In this document: positions 17,822 through 27,025 of the stretch, one piece after another
Layout: each line of letters opens with the position of its first letter
How positions within the stretch are numbered: the stretch's first letter is position 1
From: Mycolicibacterium hippocampi
GTDB lineage: Bacteria; Actinomycetota; Actinomycetes; Mycobacteriales; Mycobacteriaceae
Length of the DNA stretch: 64,000 nucleotides
Reading direction: 5' to 3'
NCBI RefSeq assembly: GCF_010723735.1
Contig: NZ_BLLB01000002.1
Coordinates: forward strand, 2,418,001-2,482,000
The notes under the pieces: model-generated
Told to the model about the DNA's origin: nothing
Database searches by the model: none
The model's input: the letters and a program-made list of their open reading frames with translations, nothing else
Position numbers and translations under genes: made by a program

Positions 17822-19789
17822 ATGCCACACGTCACTGGTGCCGCGGTCCGCGATCCGGAGCTGGCACGGCTGACCGGTCTGCCGTTCGACGACTCCGACG
17901 ACGTGATCCGCACCGCGATCGCCGAAGCCAGTGTGCCCGCGCTGCTGATGTCGATGGTGCACATGACCGGCGACCTCGCCCTCCTCGACGAACTGCCGGG
18001 TCCGTTCATGCTCATCGCGATGGACCTGCAGGGCGGGATGAGCGAACCGGACAAACAGGCCGTGCGCGACCGGGCGTTCGAGGTCGTCCGCGACTACCGC
18101 GACAGGGGGTGCCCGCCGCCGTTCATCCCCGACGCGCACCAGCTGCGGGTGATGCTCGACGTGATGTCCGCTGGACAGGTCACCGACGAGTTCGTCGACT
18201 ACATCGCTGCCGACCTCCGGTTCACCGACAAGGACCAGGCCGGGCCGGTGCTCTCCTCGACCGCTGAGCAACGTGCCGGCTTCCCGGTGGTCATCATCGG
18301 GTGCGGCGAGTCCGGGCTGCTGGCGGGGATCAAGCTCAAACAGGCCGGCATCCCGTTCACGATCATCGACAAGCAGTCCGGGGTCGGTGGCACCTGGCTG
18401 GCCAACCGCTATCCGGGATGCCGTGTTGATATCGCCAGCCAGTACTACACCTACTCGTTCGAGCCCACCGACCACTGGCAACACCACTACGCCACCCAGC
18501 CCGAGATCCTGCAGTACCTGGGCGACGTGATGGATCGCTACCAGATCGGCGAACACGTCCGGTTCGAGACGGAGGTAACCGGGGCCGCGTGGGACGACGC
18601 GACGTCGACATGGCAGGTGCAGATCAGGGACGCCGGCGGCACCTGCGAGACGCTCACCGCCCGCGGGCTGATCTGCGCGGTCGGCCAGTTCAGCAACCCG
18701 GTGATCCCGGACATCAAGGGCGCCAAGAACTTCGACGGCCCGTCGTTTCACACCGCCGACTGGGACGACACCGTCGACCTCGCCGGTAAGCGGGTGGCGG
18801 TCATCGGTGCCGGCGCCAGCGGGTTCCAGTTGGTCCCGGCGATCGCCGAGACCACCGCACACGTCGACGTCTACCAGCGCACCGCGCAGTGGATGGCGCC
18901 CAACGTCAACTACCACGCGCCCGTCGGTGACGGCGCCCGCTGGGCCATCCGGCATCTGCCGTACTACGGCCGGTGGCTGCGGTTCGTGTCATGGTGGCCG
19001 ATCGCCGACGCACTCAACGAGCAGATCACCATCGACCCCGACTGGGACAACGGCGGGCTGTCGGTCAGCGCGGGCAACCAGACGATCCGGGAGGTGTTCG
19101 TCGCGTGGATGCAGGCGTTCACCACCGACGAGCAACTACTGGCCAAGGTGACGCCGAAGTACCCGCCGATGGGCAAGCGCACGCTTCAGGACGACGGCAC
19201 CTGGCTGACCACGCTGACGCGTGACGACGTCGAACTGATCACCGACGGCGTCGCCGAGATCACCGCGGATGGGGTCGTCGACGGTGCCGGTGTGCACCGG
19301 CCCGCCGATGTTCTGTTGTGGGCCACCGGTTTCGACGTCAACCACCAACTCGGCCCCGTCAACATCCGTGGGGTGGGCGGCGTCGGCCTGAACGAGGTGT
19401 GGGGTGACGCCGCCTACGCCTACCTCGGCATGACGGTCAACGACTTCCCGAACTTCTTCTGCATGTTCGGGCCGGGCACCAACGCCGTCAACGGCGCCAG
19501 CCTGATCTACAACTCCGAATGCCAGATGCGCTACATCCTCGGGTGTATCGACATGGTGCTCACCTCGGGCGCCGCGTCGGCGATGCCCAAGGCCGAGGTG
19601 TGCACCGACTACGACCGGCGCAGCCAGGAACGGCTGAAGACCATGGTCTACTCCCATCCCGCCGTCACCAGCAGCTACTACAAGAACTCCGCAGGTGAGC
19701 TGCCGACGCTGTTCGCGTGGCGCATCGTCGACTACTGGAAGTGGACACACCGTCCGGACCCGGACGACTACGAACTGAAAATGCCTTGA
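17822..19789 (+). CDS. Flavin-dependent Baeyer-Villiger-type monooxygenase
   Basis: A 655-aa FAD/NADPH monooxygenase of the long class, with an extra helical N-terminal region of about 150 residues. The first Rossmann motif is IIGCGESGLLAG near residue 156. The BVMO fingerprint FDGPSFHTADWD is at 304-315, directly followed by the NADPH-binding VAVIGAGASG. It inserts oxygen next to a ketone to give an ester or lactone. ATG 17822 begins MPHVTGAAVRDPELARL; the longer frame upstream has no support. GTGTGG and CCACAC form a 6-bp-arm inverted repeat around the start codon. The downstream SDR is 14 bp away, with AGGAGG, forming an alcohol-to-ketone-to-lactone cassette. Confidence 0.9.
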   Translation: MPHVTGAAVRDPELARLTGLPFDDSDDVIRTAIAEASVPALLMSMVHMTGDLALLDELPGPFMLIAMDLQGGMSEPDKQAVRDRAFEVVRDYRDRGCPPPFIPDAHQLRVMLDVMSAGQVTDEFVDYIAADLRFTDKDQAGPVLSSTAEQRAGFPVVIIGCGESGLLAGIKLKQAGIPFTIIDKQSGVGGTWLANRYPGCRVDIASQYYTYSFEPTDHWQHHYATQPEILQYLGDVMDRYQIGEHVRFETEVTGAAWDDATSTWQVQIRDAGGTCETLTARGLICAVGQFSNPVIPDIKGAKNFDGPSFHTADWDDTVDLAGKRVAVIGAGASGFQLVPAIAETTAHVDVYQRTAQWMAPNVNYHAPVGDGARWAIRHLPYYGRWLRFVSWWPIADALNEQITIDPDWDNGGLSVSAGNQTIREVFVAWMQAFTTDEQLLAKVTPKYPPMGKRTLQDDGTWLTTLTRDDVELITDGVAEITADGVVDGAGVHRPADVLLWATGFDVNHQLGPVNIRGVGGVGLNEVWGDAAYAYLGMTVNDFPNFFCMFGPGTNAVNGASLIYNSECQMRYILGCIDMVLTSGAASAMPKAEVCTDYDRRSQERLKTMVYSHPAVTSSYYKNSAGELPTLFAWRIVDYWKWTHRPDPDDYELKMP

Positions 19790-19803
19790 CAACAGGAGGA
19801 TCG

Positions 19804-20586
19804 ATGACAGGACGGCTGGCCGGCAAGGTTGCCCTCATCAGCGGGGGAGCCCGCGGAATGGGGGCGTCGCATGCCCGCGAGATGGTCGCCCACGGTGCGA
19901 AGGTGGTGTGCGGCGACATCCTCGACGGCGAAGGTGAGCTGGTGGCCAAGGAACTCGGTGAGAGCGCCCGCTACGTCCACCTCGACGTCACCCGCACCGA
20001 GGACTGGGAAGCCGCGGTGGCCCATACCGTCGCCGAGTTCGGCGGGCTGGACGTGTTGGTGAACAACGCCGGCATCCTGAGCATCGGCACCGTCGAGGAC
20101 TTCGAACTCTCGGAGTGGCACCGCATCCTCGACATCAATCTCACCGGTGTCTTCTTGGGCATCCGCGCCGTGACGCCGACGATGAAAAACGCCGGGCACG
20201 GATCGATCATCAACATCTCCTCGATCGAGGGGATGGCCGGCACCATCGCCTGCCACGGCTACACCGCGACGAAGTTCGCGGTCCGCGGGCTGACCAAGTC
20301 CACCGCACTGGAGTTGGGGCAGTTCGGAATTCGGGTGAACTCCGTGCACCCGGGCCTGGTCAAGACGCCGATGGCCGACTGGGTGCCCGAGGACATCTTC
20401 GCCGGTGCGCTGGGGCGCATCGCCCAGCCCAGGGAGGTCAGCAACCTGGTGGTCTATCTGGCCAGCGACGAGTCGAGTTTCTCGACCGGAGCCGAGTTCG
20501 TCGTCGACGGCGGGGTGCTGGCCGGACTGGCCCACAAGGATTTCTCCGCTGTCGACGTCGACCAGCAACCCGACTGGATCGCCTAG
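19804..20586 (+). CDS. SDR resembling mycobacterial FabG3 (3-alpha/20-beta-hydroxysteroid dehydrogenase)
   Basis: A 260-aa short-chain dehydrogenase: SGGARGMGASHAR cofactor loop, NNAGILSIGT, INISSIEG with catalytic Ser, YTATKFAV with Tyr/Lys, HPGLVKTPM. From memory, M. tuberculosis Rv2002/FabG3 has nearly the same pattern, including ISSIEG and CHGYTATKFAVRGLTKSTA. A textbook AGGAGG precedes ATG 19804. It is cotranscribed with the BVMO, so its natural substrate may be a steroid or alicyclic alcohol that becomes the BVMO ketone. Its TAG stop overlaps the stop of the convergent LuxR gene in a shared CTAG. Confidence 0.9.
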   Translation: MTGRLAGKVALISGGARGMGASHAREMVAHGAKVVCGDILDGEGELVAKELGESARYVHLDVTRTEDWEAAVAHTVAEFGGLDVLVNNAGILSIGTVEDFELSEWHRILDINLTGVFLGIRAVTPTMKNAGHGSIINISSIEGMAGTIACHGYTATKFAVRGLTKSTALELGQFGIRVNSVHPGLVKTPMADWVPEDIFAGALGRIAQPREVSNLVVYLASDESSFSTGAEFVVDGGVLAGLAHKDFSAVDVDQQPDWIA

Positions 20587-23360
20587 GGCTCGCTGCGGGC
20601 CCGGTCCATCCGCCGGCCCAACTCCGCTCGGGATCCGATGCCGAGCTTGCGGTAGATCTTCGTCAGGTTGTGCTCGACGGTCTTGGTGCTGATGAACATC
20701 GACGCGGCGATGTCCTTGTTGGTGGCGCCGGAGGCCGCCATCTCGGCGACCTGCTGCTCCGACGGGGTCAGCCGGCTGAGGTCGTCGTTGGGCGTCACCA
20801 CGGCGCGGGCGAGCTCGGCCTGGGCCCGGCGTGCCCACAACGGGGTGCCCAGCTGCTCGAACTGCTGCAGCGCCTCGGTGAGATTGGCTGCTGCCGTGTG
20901 CTTTTGGCGCAGCCGACGCTGCAGCTGGCCGAGGATCAGCTGGGTTCTGGCCCGTTCGAACGGCATCGGCAGCGCATCGTGTTCGGCCAACGCCTGATGC
21001 GCGGTCTTCTCGGCCGCGGTGACGTCTCCGCGCGCGGCCAGCAGCATCGCCCGGCAGCGGGCCCCGACCGCCTTCATCCAAGTCCGTCCGTGCTCGGCGC
21101 CGTTGTGCTCGAGTGCGGCGGTGAGGAACTCGGCGTCGTCGAGCCGGCCCACCCCGACCATGGCCTCGATCACGTCGGGAAGGTGCCAGGCGTACATCAG
21201 CTCGGTGGCAGGCGGGCGGCCGCTGGTCAGAAACGTCTTGTCCAGCGCCTCGAGTGCCTCGCGGTGATTGCCCAGCGACTCCTCCAGGAAGCACAGCGTC
21301 ATCCCCGGCCAGTCCGCGACGTGCGACGAACTGCGGTTCTTCATCGCGACCAGGACCCATCGAGCGTCGGCGCGCGCGTCGTCCACCCGGCCGGCGTACG
21401 CCGCGACGGCCGCTCGCACCGTCATCGGGATGATCAGCACGTCGTCGCCGCCGAGTTGCTCGGCCCGTTCGACGGCCTCGGCGGCCTCCGCGGCGGCCTC
21501 TGCGAGCTGTCCGCGCCACACGTGGTTGATCGCCAGGAATCCGGCGATGGCCATCATGTCGCTTTCGGCGCCCCGCTCGACGCAGATCTCCCGGGCCGCC
21601 ATCAGCTCCCGGTGCGCCTGCTCGAGCCGACCGGTCCAGGACAACGCGAGCGCGTGCACGAACGGCGCCCGGAAGATGATCGGGACGTCGAGGGAGCTGT
21701 CATAGAGCTCACGGGCCCGATCCAACGCGGCATGGTCCAGGCCGCGTCCGCACTGGAAGTCCACATGGACCGACCAGGACAGCGCGGCACTGGTCAGACC
21801 GGGCACGCCCAGCTCCTCGGCGAGCTTGACGGCGTCGCGGACGTGCCTGCGGGCATCGTCGAGCTCGCCGGTGCTGTTGAGCGCGAACGACAATCGAAGC
21901 AGCACCGTCACGGTCACGAAGATGTTGCCCGCAGCGTCGTCGAGTGCCTGGCGGAGCAGCTCGACAGCTTCGTCGTGCTCGTTCTGGTACATCCGCACCA
22001 TGGCGAGCTGGCTGAACGCCATGGCCCGCAGGATTCCCGGCTCCATCGTCTCTGCGGCGGTGCTGACCAGTGTGCCCGCCTGGGTGGTGTCGCCGGCCAG
22101 GAAGTGGTTCTCCGCGGCCTTGATGCGCCGCAGCGGGTTGTCGCCACCCAGGCCGATCGCCAGGTCGACCAGTTCGGCGGCGGCGGCCGGAGCGCCCCGG
22201 GCCCGCGCGGCGTCGGCAGCCTGGTCGAGCGCGGTGAAGATCTCGTCGTCCGCATTCGCCGCGCCGAGCGCCAGGTGCCGCGCCTTGAGTTCGGGCTGGA
22301 TTTCCAGCGCGCTCAGCCTGCGGTGCATGGCGCGGCGCACCGTCGGCCCGGCGTCGGCGTAGACGCCGCTGGCCAGCAGGGGGTGGGTGAAGCGGACCCG
22401 GTTTCCTTCCAGGGTGAGGATGCCGTCGGCTTCGACGTGCTCGACCCGCCGGACCAGCTCCGCGGTGGTGATGTCGTTGGCGCCGGCCAGCAGCTCGACG
22501 GTGGGTTCGGCGACGCAGGCCACGCTGAGCAGCAACGAGCGGACGTCGTCGTCGAGCAGGCCGATCCGTCTGCGGACCACATCGGCGAGCGTGGCGGGCA
22601 GCGGTTGTTCGGTGCCGGCCGGGCCGTCGCCGATCGCGCGGGCCAGTTCGATCGCAAAAAACGGGTTGCCGCCGGAGATCTCGGCGATTCGGAGCACGGT
22701 CGGACGGGAGAACGTCCGTCCCAGTCGTTCGGAGAGCACGCGGTGCAGTTGCCGGGTGTTCAGCGGGCGCACCGTGGCGCGGTGGACTCCGTCCGGACGG
22801 TCCAGGTGCATCCAGCTCACGGCCGTACCGTCGCCGGGTTCGCATCGTTCGGTGACCAGCACCCCGAACGCGCCCTTGAGCCGGCGTACGGCGAACTCGA
22901 CCGCCGCGCGGCTGGAGCTGTCCAGCCACTGGGCGTCGTCGATCGCGACGATCACCGGCGCGTCGTCTGCCAACGCGTGCAGCACGTTCAGGAATCCTGC
23001 GGCCACGACACGCTGATCGGTGGGGGGTCCGTCTGCTCCCGCGCGCAGCAGCACCCGGTCCAACGCCAGCAGCTGCAGCGACGGCAGCCGCGCGAAGCAC
23101 GCCGGTTCGAGGTCGCCGAGCAGGTCCGCCAGCGCCGCGAACGCCATCACCGACTCCGCCTGGCCGACACGCGCCGTCAGCACCCGGAAGCCGCGGTCGC
23201 GGGCCTGCTGCAGCAGCGACATCCACAGCGTGGTCTTGCCGATGCCGGCTTGCCCCTCGATGACCAGCCCGGTGGGCCGTGACGCTGCGGCAGTCAGGAA
23301 TCCAGCTACCTGCCGATCCTCGGCAGGTGACCCGCTAGCGGAGGACACAGGGTCCATCAT
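20583..23360 (-). CDS. Large ATP-binding LuxR-family regulator (LAL/MalT-like)
   Basis: A 925-aa regulator: Walker A GQAGIGKTTLW near the N-terminus, Walker B VIVAIDDAQWLD near residue 140, a long helical repeat middle (TPR-like) and a C-terminal LuxR helix-turn-helix (LTPSEQQVAEMAASGATN, then STKTVEHNLTKIYRKL). LAL regulators activate catabolic or secondary-metabolism genes after ATP and ligand binding. ATG 23360 is taken; a GTG at 23384 is possible. It is transcribed 51 bp behind a quinone-oxidoreductase gene and converges tail to tail on the BVMO/SDR pair, which it may control. Confidence 0.9.
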   Translation of the reverse strand: MMDPVSSASGSPAEDRQVAGFLTAAASRPTGLVIEGQAGIGKTTLWMSLLQQARDRGFRVLTARVGQAESVMAFAALADLLGDLEPACFARLPSLQLLALDRVLLRAGADGPPTDQRVVAAGFLNVLHALADDAPVIVAIDDAQWLDSSSRAAVEFAVRRLKGAFGVLVTERCEPGDGTAVSWMHLDRPDGVHRATVRPLNTRQLHRVLSERLGRTFSRPTVLRIAEISGGNPFFAIELARAIGDGPAGTEQPLPATLADVVRRRIGLLDDDVRSLLLSVACVAEPTVELLAGANDITTAELVRRVEHVEADGILTLEGNRVRFTHPLLASGVYADAGPTVRRAMHRRLSALEIQPELKARHLALGAANADDEIFTALDQAADAARARGAPAAAAELVDLAIGLGGDNPLRRIKAAENHFLAGDTTQAGTLVSTAAETMEPGILRAMAFSQLAMVRMYQNEHDEAVELLRQALDDAAGNIFVTVTVLLRLSFALNSTGELDDARRHVRDAVKLAEELGVPGLTSAALSWSVHVDFQCGRGLDHAALDRARELYDSSLDVPIIFRAPFVHALALSWTGRLEQAHRELMAAREICVERGAESDMMAIAGFLAINHVWRGQLAEAAAEAAEAVERAEQLGGDDVLIIPMTVRAAVAAYAGRVDDARADARWVLVAMKNRSSSHVADWPGMTLCFLEESLGNHREALEALDKTFLTSGRPPATELMYAWHLPDVIEAMVGVGRLDDAEFLTAALEHNGAEHGRTWMKAVGARCRAMLLAARGDVTAAEKTAHQALAEHDALPMPFERARTQLILGQLQRRLRQKHTAAANLTEALQQFEQLGTPLWARRAQAELARAVVTPNDDLSRLTPSEQQVAEMAASGATNKDIAASMFISTKTVEHNLTKIYRKLGIGSRAELGRRMDRARSEP

Positions 23361-23411
23361 CGCAGTGGGCAAAGGCAGGCGCACGACTTCGGTCGGTTCT
23401 GCGGGTCCGCG

Positions 23412-24395
23412 TCACCGCAGCACCACCACGACCTTGCCTTTGGCGGTCCGATCCTCCAGCGAGGCGATCGCCTCGGCGGCCCGCTCGAGCGGATACACCA
23501 CCGGCTCGGGCGCGGGCACCGCACCCGAGGCCAGCAGCGGCTCCAGCTCCGCCCACTGCTGCTGCAGGTAGCCGGGATGGCTCAGTGTCCAGGCGCCCCA
23601 CCCGACACCGACGGCGTCGACGTTGTTGAGCAGCAGCCGGTTCACCTTGATCGTGGGGATCTCCCCGCCGGTGAACCCGACGACGAGCAGCCGCCCGCCG
23701 GGAGCCAGCGAACGCAGCGAATCGGTGAACCGGTCGCCGCCCACCGGGTCGACGACGATGTCCACCCCGCGCCCGCCGGTGAGTTCCTTGACGGCGTCCT
23801 TGAAACCGTCGGCCAGCACCACGTCGTCGGCGCCTGCCGCCCGGGCGACACCGACCTTGTCCTCGCTGCTGACCACGGCGATCACCCGGGACGCGCCGAA
23901 CGGGCGCGCCAGCCGCAGCGTGGAGGTGCCGATACCGCCCGCGGCGCCGTGCACGAGCACGGTCTCCCCGTCCCGCAGTCTGCCGCGGGTACGCAGCGCG
24001 AAGTGCACCGTCAGGTCGTTGAACAGCAGCCCAGCCCCTGCCTCGAACGACACCGAGTCCGGTAGCTTGAACAGCCGTTCCGATTGCAGCGCAACGACTT
24101 CGGCCATCGCCCCGCACAGCATCGTCAGCCCGGCCACCCGGTCTCCCGGCGCGACGTGGGCACCGTCGGGCGCGCTTCGGACGACCCCGGCGATCTCCGC
24201 ACCCGGGGTGTAGGGCATCGCCGGCTTGTATTGATAGAGCCCGCGGGACTGCAGTGCGTCCGGAAACGCCACCCCCGCGGCGTGTACGTCGACGATGACC
24301 GTGTCGTCCCCGGCGGCGTTTTCGGCGGGTTCGTCGATCTCGACCACCTTGGCGGCCTGCGGTCCCTCGAGCTCGGCTATCTGTATGGCGCGCAT
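23412..24395 (-). CDS. NADPH:quinone-oxidoreductase-like MDR enzyme
   Basis: A 327-aa zinc-free medium-chain dehydrogenase. AAGVAFPDALQSRGLYQ and PYTPGAEIAGVV mark the catalytic domain. VLVHGAAGGIGTSTLRLA is the nucleotide fold, and DIVVDPVGGDRF is typical of the quinone-oxidoreductase group. ATG 24395 gives the family length; the frame upstream to 24599 is non-homologous. It reduces quinones, enones or enoyl-CoA-type substrates with NADPH. It is divergent from hpx across 94 bp and probably cotranscribed with the LuxR gene. Confidence 0.87.
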   Translation of the reverse strand: MRAIQIAELEGPQAAKVVEIDEPAENAAGDDTVIVDVHAAGVAFPDALQSRGLYQYKPAMPYTPGAEIAGVVRSAPDGAHVAPGDRVAGLTMLCGAMAEVVALQSERLFKLPDSVSFEAGAGLLFNDLTVHFALRTRGRLRDGETVLVHGAAGGIGTSTLRLARPFGASRVIAVVSSEDKVGVARAAGADDVVLADGFKDAVKELTGGRGVDIVVDPVGGDRFTDSLRSLAPGGRLLVVGFTGGEIPTIKVNRLLLNNVDAVGVGWGAWTLSHPGYLQQQWAELEPLLASGAVPAPEPVVYPLERAAEAIASLEDRTAKGKVVVVLR

Positions 24396-24489
24396 CTGAC
24401 CATTTAACTGCACCGTCGCGGCCGCCTCGGCCGGTACAGTCAGCTCGCCGGCAAAGTCGCCGGACCAGGGGAGTGCACAGGGAGCGCGG

Positions 24490-25560
24490 ATGGCACGAAG
24501 CTTTGGCACCCGATTGCAGGGCGGATTCGCCCCGGCCCGGGAACTGCCCCCGGGCAGGGTCGTCGACGTCCGGTCCAGAGACGGCGTACGGCTGCACACC
24601 GAGGTGTTCGGACCCCCCGACGGCTACCCGATCGTGCTCGCGCACGGGATCACCTGCGCCATCCGGGTCTGGGCCTATCAGATCGCCGACCTGGCCCAGC
24701 ACTACCGGGTGATCGCCTACGACCATCGCGGCCACGGGCGCAGCTCGGTGCCGCCGCGCCGGGGCGGTTACAGCCTCGACCACCTGGCGGCCGATCTGGA
24801 CGCCGTGCTGGACGCGACTCTGGCGCCCGACGAGCGCGCGGTGGTCGCCGGCCACTCGATGGGCGGCATCGCGATCAGCTCCTGGTCGGAGCGGTATCCG
24901 CATCGGGTCGCACAGCGTGCGGACGCGGTGGCGCTGATCAATACCACCACCGGTGACCTGCTGCGCAATGTCAACCTGCTGCCTGTGCCCGCGACGCTGG
25001 CCGACGCGCGGGTGCGGGCGGCGGGGTCCTTGCTGAGGACCTTCGGGGCGGCGCCGTTGCTGCGCGCCGCGGACCGTCCGAGTCGCCGCTTCGTATCGAC
25101 GATCGCGGTTGGCCGAGACGCCGACCCGGACGTCGTCGACTTCGTCTTCGAGTTGTTCAACGGCACCCCGCCGGCCGGACGCGGGGGTTGGGCGCGGGTG
25201 CTGGTCGACCACCTCGGCCCGAAGCACATCGCGCTGAAGAACCTGACGGTGCCCACGCTGGTCATCGGCAGCCAGAAAGACCGGCTGCTGCCGATGGTGT
25301 CGTCGCGCCGGATCGCGGCCACCGCGCCGAACCTTGCCCGGTTCGTCGAGCTCGCCGGTGGGCACTGCGCGATCCTGGAGCGCCCGGCCGAGGTCAACGA
25401 ACACCTGCGGTGGCTGGCCGAGGAGGCGAGTCGGGCTCAGGCTGGGGCGAGCGAAACGACGGGGAAGAGTCAGGCTGGGGCGAGCGAAGCGACGGGGGAA
25501 AGTCAGGCTGGGGCGAGCGAAGCGACGGGGGAGAGTCAGGGGAGCCGCATCAGCTCCTGA
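24490..25560 (+). CDS. hpx: Alpha/beta hydrolase, non-heme haloperoxidase (Hpx)-like, with repeat-extended tail
   Basis: A 356-aa alpha/beta hydrolase: [12 protein letters not shown] (oxyanion region), DHRGHGRS, nucleophile elbow GHSMGG, catalytic Asp in [10 protein letters not shown] and His in GGHCAILE. M. tuberculosis hpx (Rv3171c) is also convergent with aofH, so the neighbourhood supports the name. Residues 316-351 are three and a third copies of an 11-residue repeat ([11 protein letters not shown]) encoded by a 33-bp tandem repeat, before the final RISS. The tail runs 25 bp into the aofH 3' end. The catalytic core appears intact; the tail is probably a neutral, disordered expansion. Confidence 0.87.
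   Translation: MARSFGTRLQGGFAPARELPPGRVVDVRSRDGVRLHTEVFGPPDGYPIVLAHGITCAIRVWAYQIADLAQHYRVIAYDHRGHGRSSVPPRRGGYSLDHLAADLDAVLDATLAPDERAVVAGHSMGGIAISSWSERYPHRVAQRADAVALINTTTGDLLRNVNLLPVPATLADARVRAAGSLLRTFGAAPLLRAADRPSRRFVSTIAVGRDADPDVVDFVFELFNGTPPAGRGGWARVLVDHLGPKHIALKNLTVPTLVIGSQKDRLLPMVSSRRIAATAPNLARFVELAGGHCAILERPAEVNEHLRWLAEEASRAQAGASETTGKSQAGASEATGESQAGASEATGESQGSRISS
25435..25542 (+). repeat. 33-bp tandem repeat, about 3.3 copies, in frame in hpx
   Basis: Units at 25435-25467, 25468-25500 and 25501-25533, then a 9-bp partial. The last two differ only at the final base. The inner core GCGAGCGAAGCGACGGGG recurs in nuoL at 36709-36731 on the other strand, so it is a dispersed as well as a tandem repeat. 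The 33-bp period keeps the reading frame. Confidence 0.9.
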
Positions 25561-26879
25561 TGTGCCTCGGCGGCCGCCCGGAGACCGGAGCGCACCGCGC
25601 CGTCCAGAAAGCCCGTCCACTCGTCGGCGGTCTCGGTGCCCGCCCAGAAGATGGCGTCCACCGGGGCGCGCAACCACCGCCCGTGCGTCGTCCACGAGCC
25701 GGGCGGGACGGCTGCGGTCGGCCCGCCGGGCGCGAATTGCTCGGTGCCCCAACAGTGATCGAGATAGTCCACCGGGTGTGCGGCGGCGTCGCCGAACAGC
25801 GCGGCGAACCCGGCGAGCGCGACCTCGCGCCGCTTGTCGCCGGGCAACGGGTCGAAGACGCTGGCATCGGTGAAACCCAGCAGAATACCGGGGCCCGCGT
25901 CGCCGGGGCTGACGTCGAAGGTGATGAACACCGGCCCCTCGTCGGACAGCGCCTCCCCGGAGCTGCCGTTCTCCCGCCAGAACGGGGTCTTGTAGGCCGC
26001 GTAGGCCTTGCTCAGGCGTCCCTGCGGCCAATGCCGCGGGAGCTCGCGGTGCTCGGGTGGCAACGCCGGCTCGAACTCGATGCCGGCGCGGTGAGCGGGC
26101 GGGACCGCGACGACGACCGCGCGACCGCTGAACTCACCACCTGCGGTGACGACGGTCAGGGTGCCGTCGGGATGGCGTTCGATGCGCTGTACCGGTGCGC
26201 CGAGCACCACACGGTCGCCGAGTTCGTCGGCCATCCGGACCGCGATCTGCTGGGTTCCCGCCGGGAAGCGGTCCTGCTGGGCGCCGCCCTCGACGTCGAG
26301 CATGCGACCGAGTCCGCCCGCGGCCTTGACGTAGCGCACCGCATGCAGCAGCGAGACCGCGTCGGTTTCGCAGCCCCACGTCACCCGCGCCATGATCGCC
26401 ATCAGGTCGCGTGTCGAGGCCCCGGCATGCACCGACCGCAGCCAGCCGTCGAGCGAGACGGCGTCGAGGTCCGCGGCGATCGGCGAGGCCCACGGCTCGG
26501 CCACCGGGACCTTCCTGCTCAACCGGTCGAACCGCCACTGGATCCGCGACACGTCGAGCAGTTCGATGATCGACAACCGGGGGATCGTGCTGCGGTAGGA
26601 CCGCACCCGGCCGCGCCAGCGGATCAGGTTCTTTCCCTGGCCGTAGGTCGGGACCGACTCGCACCCCAGCTCGGCGGCCAGCGCGAGCACCGCGTCCTGG
26701 GTCGGCCCGACGAACGTCGCCCCGAGATCAACCGGCACCCCGGCCAGGTCCGCGGTGTAGGACCGGCCGCCGACGCGGTCGCGACCTTCGACGACGACAA
26801 CGTCGTATCCGAGCCGGGTCAGCTCACGCGCCGCGGACAGTCCCGCGAAACCCGCTCCCACGACAACGACGTCGGCCAT
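25536..26879 (-). CDS. aofH: Flavin monoamine oxidase (AofH)
   Basis: A 447-aa FAD amine oxidase, essentially the length of M. tuberculosis AofH (448). The FAD fold is [21 protein letters not shown] followed by [12 protein letters not shown]. The C-terminal [19 protein letters not shown] is the conserved FAD/active-site end of MAO-type enzymes. It oxidises primary amines to aldehydes with release of ammonia and peroxide. ATG 26879 begins [10 protein letters not shown]; upstream codons to 26990 are not homologous. The hpx/aofH convergent pair and nearby Rv3168/Rv3169-like genes match M. tuberculosis order, with one monooxygenase gene inserted between. Confidence 0.93.
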   Translation of the reverse strand: MADVVVVGAGFAGLSAARELTRLGYDVVVVEGRDRVGGRSYTADLAGVPVDLGATFVGPTQDAVLALAAELGCESVPTYGQGKNLIRWRGRVRSYRSTIPRLSIIELLDVSRIQWRFDRLSRKVPVAEPWASPIAADLDAVSLDGWLRSVHAGASTRDLMAIMARVTWGCETDAVSLLHAVRYVKAAGGLGRMLDVEGGAQQDRFPAGTQQIAVRMADELGDRVVLGAPVQRIERHPDGTLTVVTAGGEFSGRAVVVAVPPAHRAGIEFEPALPPEHRELPRHWPQGRLSKAYAAYKTPFWRENGSSGEALSDEGPVFITFDVSPGDAGPGILLGFTDASVFDPLPGDKRREVALAGFAALFGDAAAHPVDYLDHCWGTEQFAPGGPTAAVPPGSWTTHGRWLRAPVDAIFWAGTETADEWTGFLDGAVRSGLRAAAEAHQELMRLP

Positions 26880-27025
26880 TCCCCCATCGTGGCGGATTCG
26901 GCGTGCAAACGTGCGCGGAGCGACGATTCGCACGCCGAAATCGCCCGATTCATTGAGCGAGATCGTCGACGCGCCGGGGGACGGACCCATATCGTGGTAC
27001 GTGACCGGACCAAAGGAGCTTGCGG

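Noticed and set aside
20115-23282. A plus-strand open frame of about 1,050 codons opposite the LuxR regulator
   Set aside because: Low-complexity, repeat-like composition with no fold; it covers the Walker, middle and HTH domains of a clear regulator on the other strand.
24396-24489. Operator between the MDR gene and hpx from ACTGCACCG / CGGTACAGT
   Set aside because: Arms match at 8 of 9 positions, but the spacer is long for a TetR or GntR site and there is no adjacent regulator; too weak to list.
25435-25542. CRISPR array at the end of hpx
   Set aside because: Units are head-to-tail without unique spacers, in frame with the gene and without palindromic character; a coding tandem repeat.
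23335-26031. A minus-strand open frame of about 900 codons crossing the MDR, hpx and part of aofH
   Set aside because: Runs through three real genes in the wrong frame; its only notable part is the reverse reading of the 33-bp repeat.
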